Positions 10,380 to 30,516 of a DNA stretch of 64,000 nt are shown here, piece after piece. Within the stretch, counting starts at the first letter, position 1; each line of letters opens with the position of its first letter. The position numbers and the translations under genes were made by a program. The notes under the pieces are model-generated. The model had not been told where the DNA came from. It did not search any database and saw only the letters and a list, made by a program, of their open reading frames with translations. This stretch comes from Mangifera indica. Its lineage: Eukaryota > Streptophyta > Magnoliopsida > Sapindales > Anacardiaceae. Where the stretch lies: positions 496,001-560,000 of the forward strand of contig NC_058153.1 of assembly GCF_011075055.1 (NCBI RefSeq), written 5' to 3'.

Positions 10380-11863
10380 TATATGAGATCCAAGTTCCAT
10401 TCTTTACACCTGAGATTAGAATGTATCACTCTGCTCTATAACTCTGGAGCCCACAAGGGTTGACTATGTGTAAGCTATTTTTTACTGGTTCTGAGTGAAC
10501 ATTACAATGTTAGTGTTATCATATACATGATTGGAATTGAGAGATGATGGTGACTCTGGTATCAAATTATACGAATCTTCAGAGAATCATACTTTAAAAA
10601 TTAATTATTAATTAGAGAATATAAAATTATATAAATCTCATACTAAAAACTTATATTTTTAATGTTGAATTCGAGTTAGACATAATAGTGGAGTTGTGCA
10701 TATCATGTATTATATATCGTATTGTATTGTAAAATTAATTATAATAAAATAATTAAAAAAATCTACCTTCCATGTTATCATTTTGAAAAATTTTTATTAA
10801 TATCTCCAAAACTCTAAAATTTTTTAAATACAGTATTATCTACATCATTATTTAAAAAAAAAAAAAGATGCACCAATCTATAAGGTATAATTCGTATCAT
10901 ATAAATTTTGATACATGTTAAGATAGGTGTTATTTTAACCTCAATTATAAAGTACAATGTGTACAATACTAATAATTATGAAGTCCTATACTTTTCCCTT
11001 GCAACGGCTTGTTGAATTCTTCGCCACTCTCAAGCCTTCTTAAATTCTTTCTTTGTAGGATGATATGGGGTTATTGTCCGGTGAGCACAGAATATGTATT
11101 CTTGTGATTTTGTAGGATTCTCTTCTTGTTTTATACTGAAGCCAGAGATGACTTGCTGCAGACATTTTTCTTCGAATAGAAAGTTCTACTTATTTTAGTC
11201 TAGTCTCAACCATTTGCTTCTCCACAAATAATACTATGAGATTATTCATTATCCATTATTTTAAAGGAACATGATTAGAGGTAAATTTAAATTCAAATCG
11301 AATTTATAACGTTAAGTTTGAACTCTATTGAAGAGGGTGAACAATATTATAAGTAGAATGAATACTAACATCAGATGAACAAACAAATTGATTTATTGAA
11401 TTAGAACTTCACTTCGAGATTAATTTATTCAGATTAAAACTTATACCATTTTCCCATTGACGGCTTAGAAAGCAATTTATGTTGCAACTGATATTTAAGA
11501 TTAGCCAGTGGAATTGAAGTGACAGTGTCAACATCCAAAATTTTCCCATAGAATTTGACCATTTGGTGTGGTAAAGAAATGCTGCTAAAAAATAGTGAGG
11601 AGACTTGGGCATGTGGGTTGGTGTAAAATATTCGTCATCAATGGCCTCACCTTCATTATAATATGTCAAGATTAAAATGATCAACTTGTAGAATGGGTGA
11701 TCTAAGAATTAATTCAGCAGTAAAGTCAGGATCTTGGACAATGGAAATGGGAAAGGCTGACAGCCCGTTGGCCACTTCAAGATCTTGAAGACAAGTCAGA
11801 GATTTGCCTCCCAATCTCTATTACCACTTTTAGAGAAGCATGATCTTGTCCTAAGCCTCAAAC
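9940..11863. other. Intergenic spacer between GPX and FBT-A
   Basis: It holds the GPX 3' region, a TA microsatellite (10321-10376) and AT-rich DNA. Short open frames here show no recognisable protein. The last ~160 bp before 11864 is the likely 5' leader/promoter of the transporter. Confidence 0.5.
10321..10376. repeat. TA dinucleotide microsatellite
   Basis: About 26 uninterrupted TA units run from 10324 to 10375. Confidence 0.95.
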
Positions 11864-14684
11864 ATGGAGCCTTTACAAGACCAAGAGCTTGAAGATAGGC
11901 CTCTCATCAATGTCTCCAAACAAACTCCAACTTCAAACCAAAGCCAGAACCAACATCAGTTACCAGAACCAGAAACCCGCACAAAACCCAGTCCTTTCTC
12001 AGTTTTTCTTGAGCCCTTTCAATGGCTACAAATGCTTTCTTCCCAACTAAGCCCATCTTTCATCTTTGGTATAGTCCTTGTTTATGGTCTCAGTCAAGGC
12101 TTTTCTGGGTCTTTCTTCAGAGTGGTAACAGACTATTACTGGAAAGATGTTCAAAAAGTCCAGCCTTCAGTGGTGCAAATCTACATAGGCTTATATTACA
12201 TACCATGGATTATGAAACCAGTTTGGGGTCTCTTCACTGATGTTTTTCCCATTAAAGGGTATCACAGAAGGCCTTACTTTATTGCAGCTGGTGTTCTTGG
12301 AGGTGGCTCTGCATTGATGGTTGGCCTTCTTGGTAAGTTGCCAAATGCAGTGGCCTTGAGTTGTCTGATTGGGATGACAGCTGGTGTAGCAATAGCAGAT
12401 GTCACTATTGATGCTTGTATTGCAAGAAATAGTATTGAAATGAGGTCTCTGGCACCTGATATGCAAAGCCTTTGTGGGTTTTGTTCCTCTGCAGGAGCTT
12501 TGCTTGGCTACTCTACTAGTGGTTTCCTTGTTCATCATCTTGGACCTCAGGTCACATTAATTTTCTTCTTCATGCTTAAAAGGATACACATAGTTTTCAG
12601 TTCTTTTCCTTGCATAAGCAATTAGCATTTAACTTAAAATCTGTTTTATGTTTTGTGTAGGTAGCATTAGGCCTCTTGGCAATCCCAGCAGCTCTGGTGG
12701 CTGTTCTTGGTTTTGTGATTTATGAACCGAGATCTACAAGTCTCCAATCGAAGAAGAAAAAGGTAGACTTTTCTCACTTTTTTTTAAATTCAAGTGATGT
12801 TTGTTTTGGTGTATAATTTATCTTGTTCTTTTGATATTTTACATTTGTTCTCAGTATTGATATAGTGGTTTAATGGTTAAGATATATGAATTTTTCAATG
12901 GGTTTAAACTAAAAACTATTTTAACACTCGACAGTTATATCTGATATTTAAAATTTGATGATAAAAACAAACATCTTTAAACTAGATTAAATTGTTCTTC
13001 GTTTATACAAACATTCAACTTAATCAATTAATAATAATTTCAAGGAGTGCCGATAGAAAGTACCTATTACATTTAGTCATTGGCATGATGTGCCCTATTC
13101 TTTTTTCTTTCTTAAGAAATAGAACTTGTATCAATATTATTAGACCTAAATTAGACACTGATTTAAAGTGAACTTATATAAGTGTTTTTACACTTGGACC
13201 TAATGTTGACCTTATCAAAGGGTAAGTCTGATTGGCTTGTTGAACCATTGACATCAACATGATAATTAAACTAGTCTAACTCGACTGTTGAACCATGACC
13301 TTGACCAGAATTGGCAATAACTCCCTGCCAGATTGGCCCATTCAGTCTGGCTTTTGAAAACAGTGACTTGTATTGAAAAGTGTTACAAGAAGTGGAGAAC
13401 TTCACGAGAGCCAACAAAAATCCAGCCCTAGTCATTGCCATCCTCAATTCGGGGACCTTTAGTATTCCATTATAAGATATGATTTATGTCAATTGCTATC
13501 TATCTTAGATAGCATCTGAACTGAGAACTAAGTCAGCCAAACCTCAAACTGATCGAGCTTGTTCCCTAGATGCCCTCTAACAAGATGGTCTAGCGGGTAG
13601 AAAACTGTACCAAGTCCTTCTGTTGGCCACAAACATATTCAATCTACAGTGGAAAATTCTTGACATAGTTTTACTTTCATTAATGGTGACAGTCTAAAGA
13701 GCCAGATTATTGCTTTCTATCAGAAACATTGTTCTTTTTGTTCTTTTGGTTCTTTAATTTCATTTTCTTTCCAACTTATGATTTTTATATCCAATATTAT
13801 CATCTGCAGGCTTTGGAAAACTTAGAAATGGCAATGAAGGGCATGTACAAGTCCATCAAGTGCCCTCAAGTCTGGAAGCCATCACTATACATGTATTTGT
13901 CTTTCGCTCTTAGTATAAGTACTCATGAAGGGCAATTTTATTGGTACACAGATCCTAAAGCCGGTCCTGCGTTTTCTCAGGTCTCTCACTTTCCACCTTC
14001 TGATTGAAATCAAAATTAGAGTTTGAATGTTAGCTCTTAATCAAGCCTTCTGGTCAATAGTTCTTAATCCAAAGTTTTGCACTGCAGGAGTTTGTTGGGA
14101 TAATTTATGCAATGGCTGCAGTAGCTTCTATGGTAGGTGTTTTAATCTATCACAAAACTCTGAAAGACTATCCATTCAGGAACCTCCTCTTTTTTGCTCA
14201 GATCCTCTATGGCATGTCTGGAATGCTTGATCTCATATTCGTCCTGCGATGGAATTTAATCCTTGGCATTCCAGATTACTTCTTTGTTATCATAGAACAA
14301 TGTGTCTCTCATATCATCAGCAAAATTAGATGGATTCCCATGATTGTATTAAGTACAAGGCTTTGCCCTAAAGGCATCGAAGGAACTTTCTTTGCGCTTT
14401 TAATGTGCATCGATAGCCTTGGTTTGCTCTCCTCCAAATGGGGTGGAGGCATTGTTCTTGATCTGTTGAATGTCACAAGGAATGATTTCACAAACTTATG
14501 GCTGGTTATTCTGATAAGAAACATTTTGAGACTTGCAACTCTAGGGCTGATTTTTCTTGTTCCTAAGGGGGATCAATCCGATGAACTGATTCCGACTGAT
14601 CTGTTAACAAAGAATTTGGATATAACTCCTAAGGACGAAGGCTTGCAGCTGGTTTCAGTCAATGTGAAAAATGCAGTTGCTTGA
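11864..14684 (+). CDS. Folate-biopterin transporter family membrane protein (paralogue A)
   Basis: Four exons, 11864-12550, 12661-12762, 13810-13980 and 14088-14684, all in phase 0, give 518 residues. The protein has a hydrophilic N-terminus (about 60 residues) and then roughly 12 hydrophobic segments of an MFS-type BT1 carrier. Family signatures visible are [97 protein letters not shown] and FLVPKGD. Relatives carry folates or pterins across plastid or other membranes; the substrate of this copy is not shown by sequence. It shares exon structure with paralogue B (36634-40803), including an identical 171-bp exon. ERH follows on the same strand. Confidence 0.9.
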
Positions 14685-15875
14685 GAGTCAATTCAGAAGG
14701 TGAGCATTATTCAGAGTGAACAATTCTTGTGAGGCAGAAGAGAACTCGTTGAAAGCCACAGCTCAAACTCAACTGAATACTTCTAACATAAAGAAGCACC
14801 AATTCTTTCTTCTTCTGTTAACTTAATTTCAACTTTCTCTTCCAAATTAACACTGTAAAGTTTCTTCATAGTTCATACAATCGACTTGTGCTCCATGATT
14901 GTTTTCTTTCATAAATATGAAAATAAAAAAGAACAAAAAAACGACATTATGTCTTCTAATAAACTTTGTAGTGAGCAATTTCTGGGTTGTAAAATGTCAC
15001 ATTCAACCTCTAAATTTATAAATAATTTAATGATTTTAACCTGTAGAATCAAAAGTGGGACCCAAGATCGTGTTTTTGGAAGCAATGAGTGTTTACTTAA
15101 AAGATAAAAAATAAAATTCATAAAGTTAAAATTAAGGGTGGGTTTATGTTGAGTCAAAGTCAAACAATGTGAGTTTGAATTTAATTTGATTTTAGAAACC
15201 AAACTCAAGTTTGAGTTTAATTTGGTTGAAATGTGAATAGTAATATTGGAATGAAGAAGAGTTGTTAAAGAAATAAAAAAACTATTAAGACAGTAAAATA
15301 ATTGTCAAAAAATAAGAGTTAAGGTGTAACAACATTATTGAAACAAAAAAAGGAAATATCACATATAAAAAAGAATAGATATTAGAGAAAGATAAAAAAT
15401 CCCAGAAAAAAAATAATTACTTAAAAAGAAGAGTTTCAATGTGGTGAGATTAGTAAGTCTTTAAACTTGAATTGGGTCAAAATTTCAATTTAAGTTAGAC
15501 TAGTTTAAATCACATAGAAATTTGAGGCTAAGTCAACTTTTGATATAGGCTCAAATCCACCAAGTTCTAAGTTTAGAAACCAACGAATGCTCATGAAATG
15601 GCAAAACATAGGGGGGTTCAAGTGAATATGTAAAAATTATTATATTTTTCCGTCATAATGGGTGCCAAACCGAACTATTACCATACAAAGCAGCTGTAGC
15701 GGCGCCGTTTTGACAAGTCAACCTCTCGTCAACGGCGTGTTGGCTGCGAAGGTTCCCTTTTGAACCTCTTTAAACTTGTTCCTCTCTGCTGCTCTGTAAC
15801 CAGACGCTATATTTGTCTCAGTCCCTTGAAAGTCAAGAATCCCGCTTTCCCTTTTGCTTTGCCTCTTCATCTAAC
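14685..15875. promoter_or_regulatory. FBT-A 3' region, repeat remnant and ERH promoter/5' leader
   Basis: From 15131 to about 15560 lies an AT-rich tract bounded by AAGGGTGGGTTTATG and an inverse-like CTCAAATCCACC, probably a decayed hAT-like element. A palindromic pair of W-box cores, TTGACAAGTCAA, sits at 15710-15721 in the GC-richer ERH upstream region. WRKY factors bind TTGAC; function here is inference. Confidence 0.4.
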
Positions 15876-17933
15876 ATGGTAATATGCTATTTTCGCCTCT
15901 TCTTCTCATTGTAATCTACTTTAGCAGTTTCACTGTACTTTTTATTATGTTGCGATTTCTGTTTTGCAGTAGAGTTTTCTTCATTACTGTCCTCCTCCTT
16001 TCTCTTTTCACTTTAAGTTTTGTTATTTTTTTTCAATAAAAAAATGCTTTTATATGTTTCCAGGTGAAAAGTTGAAAATTTAGTATTCGTTTCTACTTTT
16101 TAATTTTGCATAGATGTAACCATCGTTGAACAGACTGATCTTGGCATGCGTCTCAGCTCTAATGTAAGGTACTGGAGTTTGACTGGAGGAGACTTCCTAT
16201 TTTTTTTTTATTTGAACGATGAAGTTTTATCTAGCTTAGGGGTGGATTTGAGCCAAACTGAGCGAGTCTGAACAGGGTTCAGTTTGTACTTGATGTGAAT
16301 TCAGAAAGTCCAACTCAAGTTGGCGATGAGTTAGCTGGAGCCTGTTGTAATACGTTGGAACACCTGTAAAGAAGAAGAGTCATTGGAGACGAAGAAGAAG
16401 AATTGATAGGGAAGATGAAAAATCGTTGTAGAAGATGAATCTGTTGGTGACTTTCCTACTACTTGCTTGATTTGAGCTAAGGCTACTCCAGCTTGAGGTC
16501 AACTTGTTCAAGCCGAGCGGCTCAGATCCACCTCTTATTGTGACGTTGAATTGTTTGGATTGGAGATGTAAAGTAGGGTGTGCAAGCTGATTCTTTTTTA
16601 TGCTACAACCATAAAATTTTCCTTGCATTTATGTTTAGAAAAAAATGGGAAGCAGCATCGTTAATGGGTTTTGTTGTGTAGCTTGTTTGATTGCAGAAAC
16701 TTGGCAACACTTTTGGGTTAGGACCTACTTGTATAGTTCTGTTGGTAGTTGGCAGTTTTTTTACTTCTGTTGGAAGAAACTATGTTTTATTTGGCGAGTC
16801 TATAGATTGTCATTGTTGTGCTGGATATTTTGTTGTGAGGATTATTGAGTCTTTAGTCAATATTTGATAACCATAAGTCTCCTTCAAAGGAGAATTATGG
16901 GAAGTAGTTAGCCCTTTCACGGATTATTTTGCAGTTGTTCTATAAATTCTTTTCCAGAAATATGTGCTTTTATCTTGTTCAGGTGCTGACAATGGCTTTT
17001 TCCCTTGTGTGCAGGCTAATAAGCACACTATTATTCTGATGCAGACTTCTCAGAACAGGGCTACAAGGACATTTATGGATTATGGTTCCATAAATCAAGC
17101 TATGGAAGGTATGTTTTACATATTATGTATTTATTCACTAATCACATTATTGTTATGTCTGCTAAGGAAGCTTTTATCATGTGTAAAGGTGTCAGTGAGT
17201 AAATAAATAGTGTTATGTTATCAAATATACGGTCAGATCTAAGCAATGTCAAGTTGAATCACCAGAGATGAAGAGTTTATACATTTCATATTATAAGTTC
17301 TTTATATTCTTGTTCATGTTCATGTTCATTAGAGGTTATTACTTTTGGAAATATACAGGTATATGCGCACTGTATGAAAGGAAGCTTAGGGAGTTAAATC
17401 CAGCCATAAGAGACATCACTTATGATGTTGCAGATCTCTACAATTTCATTGATGGCCTTACAGACATGAGTGCATTAGTGTAAATCTCTCTTTCCCTTTT
17501 TCAGTAGGCACTATGATGCTGGCAACTGAACAACGATAGAATTCTGTATTAATGATCAAGCTTATAAGATCTATCGCATTTCACTGTTTGTGCTTTCAAA
17601 GTTTTTTCTTTTAATGAAGAAAGCACTTCATAAACAAATGAGATATTTTATAAAGAAGTGGAGTTGAATTGCATTTGAGACAGTTTGATGCCCATAGCAG
17701 TGAAGGGTTAGCTCACTGTGTATATATGTGCTGTATCTCATTTGATGGTTTGAACAAAAAAATTTTCAGCCTGTATGGTTGTGTGCATGTAATGATGGCT
17801 CGATGAGTAACTAATAATTTTGTTTTTGTCTTGGGTCTGCAGTTTTGATCACTCAATCCAGGCTTTTTTACCATATGACAGACAGTGGATCAAACAGCGA
17901 ACCTTTCAACACCTTAAGAAAATGGCGCATTAA
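15876..17933 (+). CDS. Enhancer of Rudimentary homolog (ERH)
   Basis: Four coding exons join to 102 residues: 15876-15878 (only the ATG), 17015-17108, 17359-17479 and 17843-17933. The product begins MANKHTIILMQTSQNRATRT and contains DYGSINQAMEGICALYERKL, DLYNFIDGLTDMSALVFDHS and FLPYDRQWIKQR, which are hallmarks of this very conserved small nuclear protein. ERH homologues bind partners in RNA processing, transcription and cell-cycle control. The start codon is cut off in its own exon by a 1.14-kb intron, so the short peptide would be missed by simple frame scans. The intron contains a small hAT-like element. The assignment rests on near full-length family match. Confidence 0.95.
16237..16537. 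mobile_element. Small hAT-like element in ERH intron 1
   Basis: The left end TAGGGGTGGATTTGAGCC is mirrored by the right end, which reads TAAGAGGTGGATCTGAGCC on the opposite strand (about 301 bp). No coding capacity and no clear 8-bp duplication were seen. An open frame across it (16380-16628, minus) is not gene-like. Confidence 0.55.
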
Positions 17934-18812
17934 ATGACTCGTATTTGGCAACTTATTCTGTAACTGTTTCCGAAATTTTCTGTCTGACAGTGGGCATATG
18001 ATCGAAGTATAGAAACAGGTTATTATTTGGACTGTCGTGCTCTTGAACTAAAGGTTGTATAATATTGACTGTTGTAGTATCTCTCTTAAAGAGTAAATGT
18101 GGCATTCTGCAGAAGTTTCTGGTATTGTTTGATCAGTGTGTTTTGTAGAAAGATAAGCCAGCATCTACCAAGCTTGGCCTTTCATATTCAGCTATAATAT
18201 GCTTGCTTGTTGCATGATTTGCCTGCAAATATATTTATTTCACCTGCTGCTTATTTTTTATGTGGAATTACAGATCTTAATATCTGACTCGTAGCCTATT
18301 TTGGCATCCTTATCGACACTAGCAATATTCACGTCATCATTAGTACAATTTGGGAAGCTGTTGGGCAAGAAGTAACAATTTATGCCATTCTTAACTTATA
18401 CATTGTTACCCTTAGGTTTTAGGGACAAAACAGAATTGAAATGTAAAGAGCTTGAGGTAAAAAGGTGGATTTGAATCAAGTTTAAATAAGGTTAATAAAT
18501 TTAATTTGAATTTAAAATAGGTAGTTTAAAGTTAAATTTGACTCGTTTGATTAGAATATAGTATTTTTGTAAAAATAAATAAATTTTAGAAAAAAAAAGA
18601 AAAACTATTTGAATGTAGAAGAATCATTATAAAAAAAACATGGTTTGAATTTAGAAGATTCCCATAAAAGTAAATAAAATTGTTTAAAAAAGAACTGTAG
18701 ACGAATTCTGATTAAATAGTACTGACAAGATAAGATGGTTTGCAATTCCAATTTGAGCAATTTGCATCAAATCTACCCTTGGTGGGGCAGTGGCAGTAAA
18801 ATAAACCCTGTA
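17934..18812. other. ERH 3' region and AT-rich spacer
   Basis: The first ~300 bp is probably ERH 3' UTR. After 18440 the sequence turns AT-rich with TTTGAATTTA-type degenerate repeats. No gene is visible. Confidence 0.5.
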
Positions 18813-18821
18813 ATTTGTAAA
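18813..18821. repeat. 9-bp target duplication of foldback element 1, left copy
   Basis: ATTTGTAAA lies directly left of the GGCCAAACGACTATT terminus. The same nine bases occur at 19743-19751, right of the opposite terminus. A 9-bp duplication is typical of Mutator-like elements. Confidence 0.9.
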
Positions 18822-19742
18822 GGCCAAACGACTATTTCCCACCCAAGGTATGCTGTAATGACAAGTTTCCCCCCTTTAACTATGGAAATACCAAACACCC
18901 ACCCATGGCCAGTTAAAAGTAACGGGGTTAAGGGTAAAATTGTCATTTTCTCTATAATATTAAAAAATAAACTAAAATATAATTTCCTTTTGCCCCCCTA
19001 AAGTTTGAAAACAAAAATTTCCCCCCAGCCTAAGTTTAAGAAAATGGCAGTTTCACCCTAGGGTTTGGTTTTGAAATCTCCGGCGACCTCTCCGGCTCCG
19101 TTGCCGACGGCTTCTCCCTCCCGAAGAATCCTCTCCTTCCGGTGATCGGTTTCCTCCCATTTGGAGGCCCGATCGTCGCCGGAAAAGCGGTGGGAGACGA
19201 AGAACTTCGTCGGGGAAGACGAAGTTCTTCGTCTTCCCAGACGAAGACGAAGCCGTCGTCTTCGTCTGGGAAGACGATCGTCTTCCCAGAAGAAGACGGT
19301 TGTCTTCCCTGGGAAGCCGATCGTCTTCCCAGACGAAGACGACGGCTTCGTCTTCGTCTGGGAAGACGAAGAACTTCGTCTTCCCCGACGAAGTTCTTCG
19401 TCTCCCACCGCTTTTCCGGCGACGATCGGGCCTCCAAATGGGAGGAAACCGATCACCGGAAGGAGAGGATTCTTCGGGAGGGAGAAGCCGTCGGCAACGG
19501 AGCCGGAGAGGTCGCCGGAGATTTCAAAACCAAACCCTAGGGTGAAACTGCCATTTTCTTAAACTTAGGCTGGGGGGAAATTTTTGTTTTCAAACTTTAG
19601 GGGGGCAAAAGGAGATAAAATTTTCAGGCGTTAGGGTTCTGTTAAATTTAACTGGCCATGGGTGGGTGTTTGGTATTTCCATAGTTAAATGGGGGAAACT
19701 TGTCATTACAGCATACCTTGGGTGGGAAATAGTCGTTTGGCC
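18822..19742. mobile_element. Mutator-like foldback element 1 (near-perfect palindrome)
   Basis: The 921-bp element begins GGCCAAACGACTATTTCCCA and ends with the exact inverse, TGGGAAATAGTCGTTTGGCC. Inverted similarity continues inward for hundreds of bases, leaving little unique spacer: both strands encode almost the same hypothetical peptide around a centre near 19299. The inner arms are GC-rich with repeated GAAGACGA/TCGTCTTC words, probably internal amplification. Flanking ATTTGTAAA duplications (18813-18821 and 19743-19751) are exact. There is no transposase. Coding-like frames inside are artefacts of the repeat. Confidence 0.88.
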
Positions 19743-19752
19743 ATTTGTAAAA
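19743..19752. repeat. Shared 10-bp junction: right TSD of element 1 overlapping left TSD of element 2
   Basis: ATTTGTAAAA contains both ATTTGTAAA (element 1, 19743-19751) and TTTGTAAAA (element 2, 19744-19752). Confidence 0.9.
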
Positions 19753-20635
19753 GGCCAAACGACTATGTCCCACCAAAGGTATGTTGCAATCTCAAGTTTT
19801 CATCATTTAACTATGAAAACACTAAATACTCATCTATGACCGGTTAAATTTAACAAAACCCTAACGGTGGTAAATTTAATCTCATTTCCCTCCTAAAAGT
19901 TTAAAAACTAACATTTTTTTCCTAAGCTAAGTTTGAAAAGATCGTATTTCCCCCTTAGGTTTTATTTCCAAACCCTTTCACTTTCTCTGATGCCATCACT
20001 GGCCGTCTTCCCCTCCCGACGGTTTCTCTTCCACCGACGGCCCCCCTCAACTCCACCCCAACTCATCCGACGCAGAGAGACGTCGTTTGGGAAGAGAAAT
20101 CGTCTTCCCAGACTATGAAGACAAGATCGATCGATCTCGTCTTCATCGTCTAGGAAGATGCGATCTCATCTTCGTAGTTTGGGAAGATGATCGTCTTCCT
20201 AGACGAAGACCAGACGACGATGAGTCATCTCTTCTTCGTCTGGGAAGACGATCGTCTTCCATGACTTCTCCAATGTCGATCAAGCGTTTAAATGAGAGGA
20301 AAGAGATTGTCAGAAAGAGAGGATGCTTCGGGAGGGAGAGGTCGTCGGCAATGGAGCTGGAAATGTCGTCGAAGATTTCAAAACAAAACCCTAGGGTGAA
20401 ATTGTGATTTTTTAAAACTTAGGCTGGGGGAAAATTTTAGTTTTTAAAGTTTAGGAGGGCAAAAGTAGATTCTATTTTAGTTTATTTTGAATATTATAGA
20501 GAAAATAATGATTTTACCCTTACCACCGTTAGGGTTTTGTTAAATTTAACCAGTCACAGTTGGGTGTTTGATGTTTCCATAGTTAAAGGGTGGAAACTGA
20601 GTTTGCAGCATACCTTGGTGGGAAATCTTTTGGCC
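19753..20635. mobile_element. Mutator-like foldback element 2, abutting element 1
   Basis: It starts GGCCAAACGACTATGTCCCA and ends TTGGTGGGAAATCTTTTGGCC, an imperfect inverse. It is bordered by exact 9-bp TTTGTAAAA copies at 19744-19752 and 20636-20644. At 883 bp it has the same arm layout as element 1 (pyrimidine-rich outer arm, GC-rich GAAGACGA-type core) but more mismatches between arms, so it is probably the older insertion. The non-coding core includes the CGTCGG-rich block that is also found in the EMC4 intron copy. Confidence 0.85.
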
Positions 20636-20644
20636 TTTGTAAAA
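20636..20644. repeat. 9-bp target duplication of foldback element 2, right copy
   Basis: TTTGTAAAA matches 19744-19752 exactly. Confidence 0.88.
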
Positions 20645-21274
20645 TCCTACAAATTTGTTTCCATCGGTAGGCGTCTGAGCTTGATTGCTTTAACGCGCCC
20701 TAATTCAGTACACGTGGCCCAATCAGTTTAGTGCTTGCTGCTGACTATGCAACTATATAACCGTCTCACTTAATCCTTTTTTATTTTCACTCTCATTTTC
20801 TTCGCGTGTGCATATCCAGTCGACTCAATAGCTCTGTCGCAAAGTCTCTGAATTCAGTGTCTCTCTGACTCTGAGTAGAGGTTACAGTGATTCAAATCGC
20901 TTAAATCGGTTCGCGCTCCTCAACCTGTTGCGTTGCTTGTCATATTCACATTACATTAGAACTTTGTTTTAATTTTTTTGGTTTCTATTGAGCTACGAAC
21001 CCTAAATTTCCCTATTAATTTTTTTATTTTGCATTTTTTCTTCTGTAGAACCCTATATTTGTCTTATCTCTTCCAATGTTGTAAAAATTGTGATTCTCTT
21101 TTTTATTGTTTCTCTATATTATCTTCCTCTTGCTTAATTTATTAGGGTGGGTTTTAGACGTTGATTGATGTGTTCACTGATTTATTATTTGTGATTTAGA
21201 AAAAAATATCATGGATTTTGAATTTTTATCTAATTTATTGCAGAAATTGTTTACGAGAAGTTGGATACTGGAAG
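20645..21274 (+). promoter_or_regulatory. RRC1 promoter and 5' leader
   Basis: A TATA-like ACTATATAAC lies at about 20751-20760, followed by a TC-rich leader. A probable 5'-UTR intron ends at an acceptor TTATTGCAG (21243), 31 bp before the start codon. Foldback element 2 ends about 110 bp upstream of the TATA-like motif, so the element may form the distal promoter. Confidence 0.45.
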
Positions 21275-29581
<8,307 letters not shown>

Positions 29582-30516
29582 GTCAATGTTCATCCAAAAG
29601 GGTAAGTTAACTGCTATTGTAAGAATGAGTTAAAAGTATCTTCCCATCTTTGGGTGATCAAAGTTTCTGGGTCTATGACATGGAAAATCCAATTTCAAAT
29701 GATGTGAATAATGAACTTTACATTTATTACCAGTCTCAAAATTGTGAGGAAATCTGTCTGTCTCCTGCAAAACATTTTGTAGTCCAATGTGTTCTTTCAC
29801 TTTTAAGATTTATGCATCATGGTTTTAATTTAGTGCTTAATTAACGAACTTTTGGAATTTCTTATGCTCTCTCCTTTGAGGCCTTCCCAATTGCGTACAT
29901 TTTTTGACATTCAGTGTTTTCAGAGTTAGATCGGGTATTAAACTATTCAAGTGATTGGTTTGGGTTTTGATTTGGCCCATCATTTTGATCCGATAATTAA
30001 ACCAATGACAAATTAAATAAATATTAAAACAATAATTAATTAGTTAGAAATGTGGTCTATTGATATTTAATTAACCATTGCAAAATTATACAAAACAACA
30101 CAATATCGATCTGACTAATTGATTAGTATTGAGTTTAAACAACAAACCGGTTTGATTGGTTTTGGTGCCACCTAGACGCTCGCAATCAGGCAATAATTAA
30201 TGAATTTTAATTAATTTGTTGTACTAACTGCCTACTGCGGAAGCAGTGAAAGTGATTGCAATGCAATATTTTCAAATTCTTAATATTTTAAAGATAATAT
30301 AAGTGATTAATCTTACAACCAAATAAAATTACAAAATATGATTAATTATACTCCACTCCACTCCACTGGTACGAGCTACAAAACTTGTTTACACTGCTTA
30401 AATCTCTAAATCTGCTCAAACATACATCTAAATCTAGGTCTATTCCTTAAACCCTCTTTTGAACTTAAGAATTATGACAAGATAAAACATTGTTACACAA
30501 AACCTGAAAGCTGCAA
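29582..30516. other. Convergent spacer between RRC1 and the Myb/SANT gene
   Basis: It contains both 3' regions and an AT-rich middle (29930-30350) with TTTGGTTTGGGTTTTG-like low-complexity sequence. Open frames here are short and carry no motif. Confidence 0.5.

Noticed and set aside
19036..19562. Open frames of 130-133 codons on both strands
   Set aside because: They arise from the palindromic, GC-rich core of foldback element 1. The same peptide on both strands and low-complexity RRRR/SSSS content show they are not genes.
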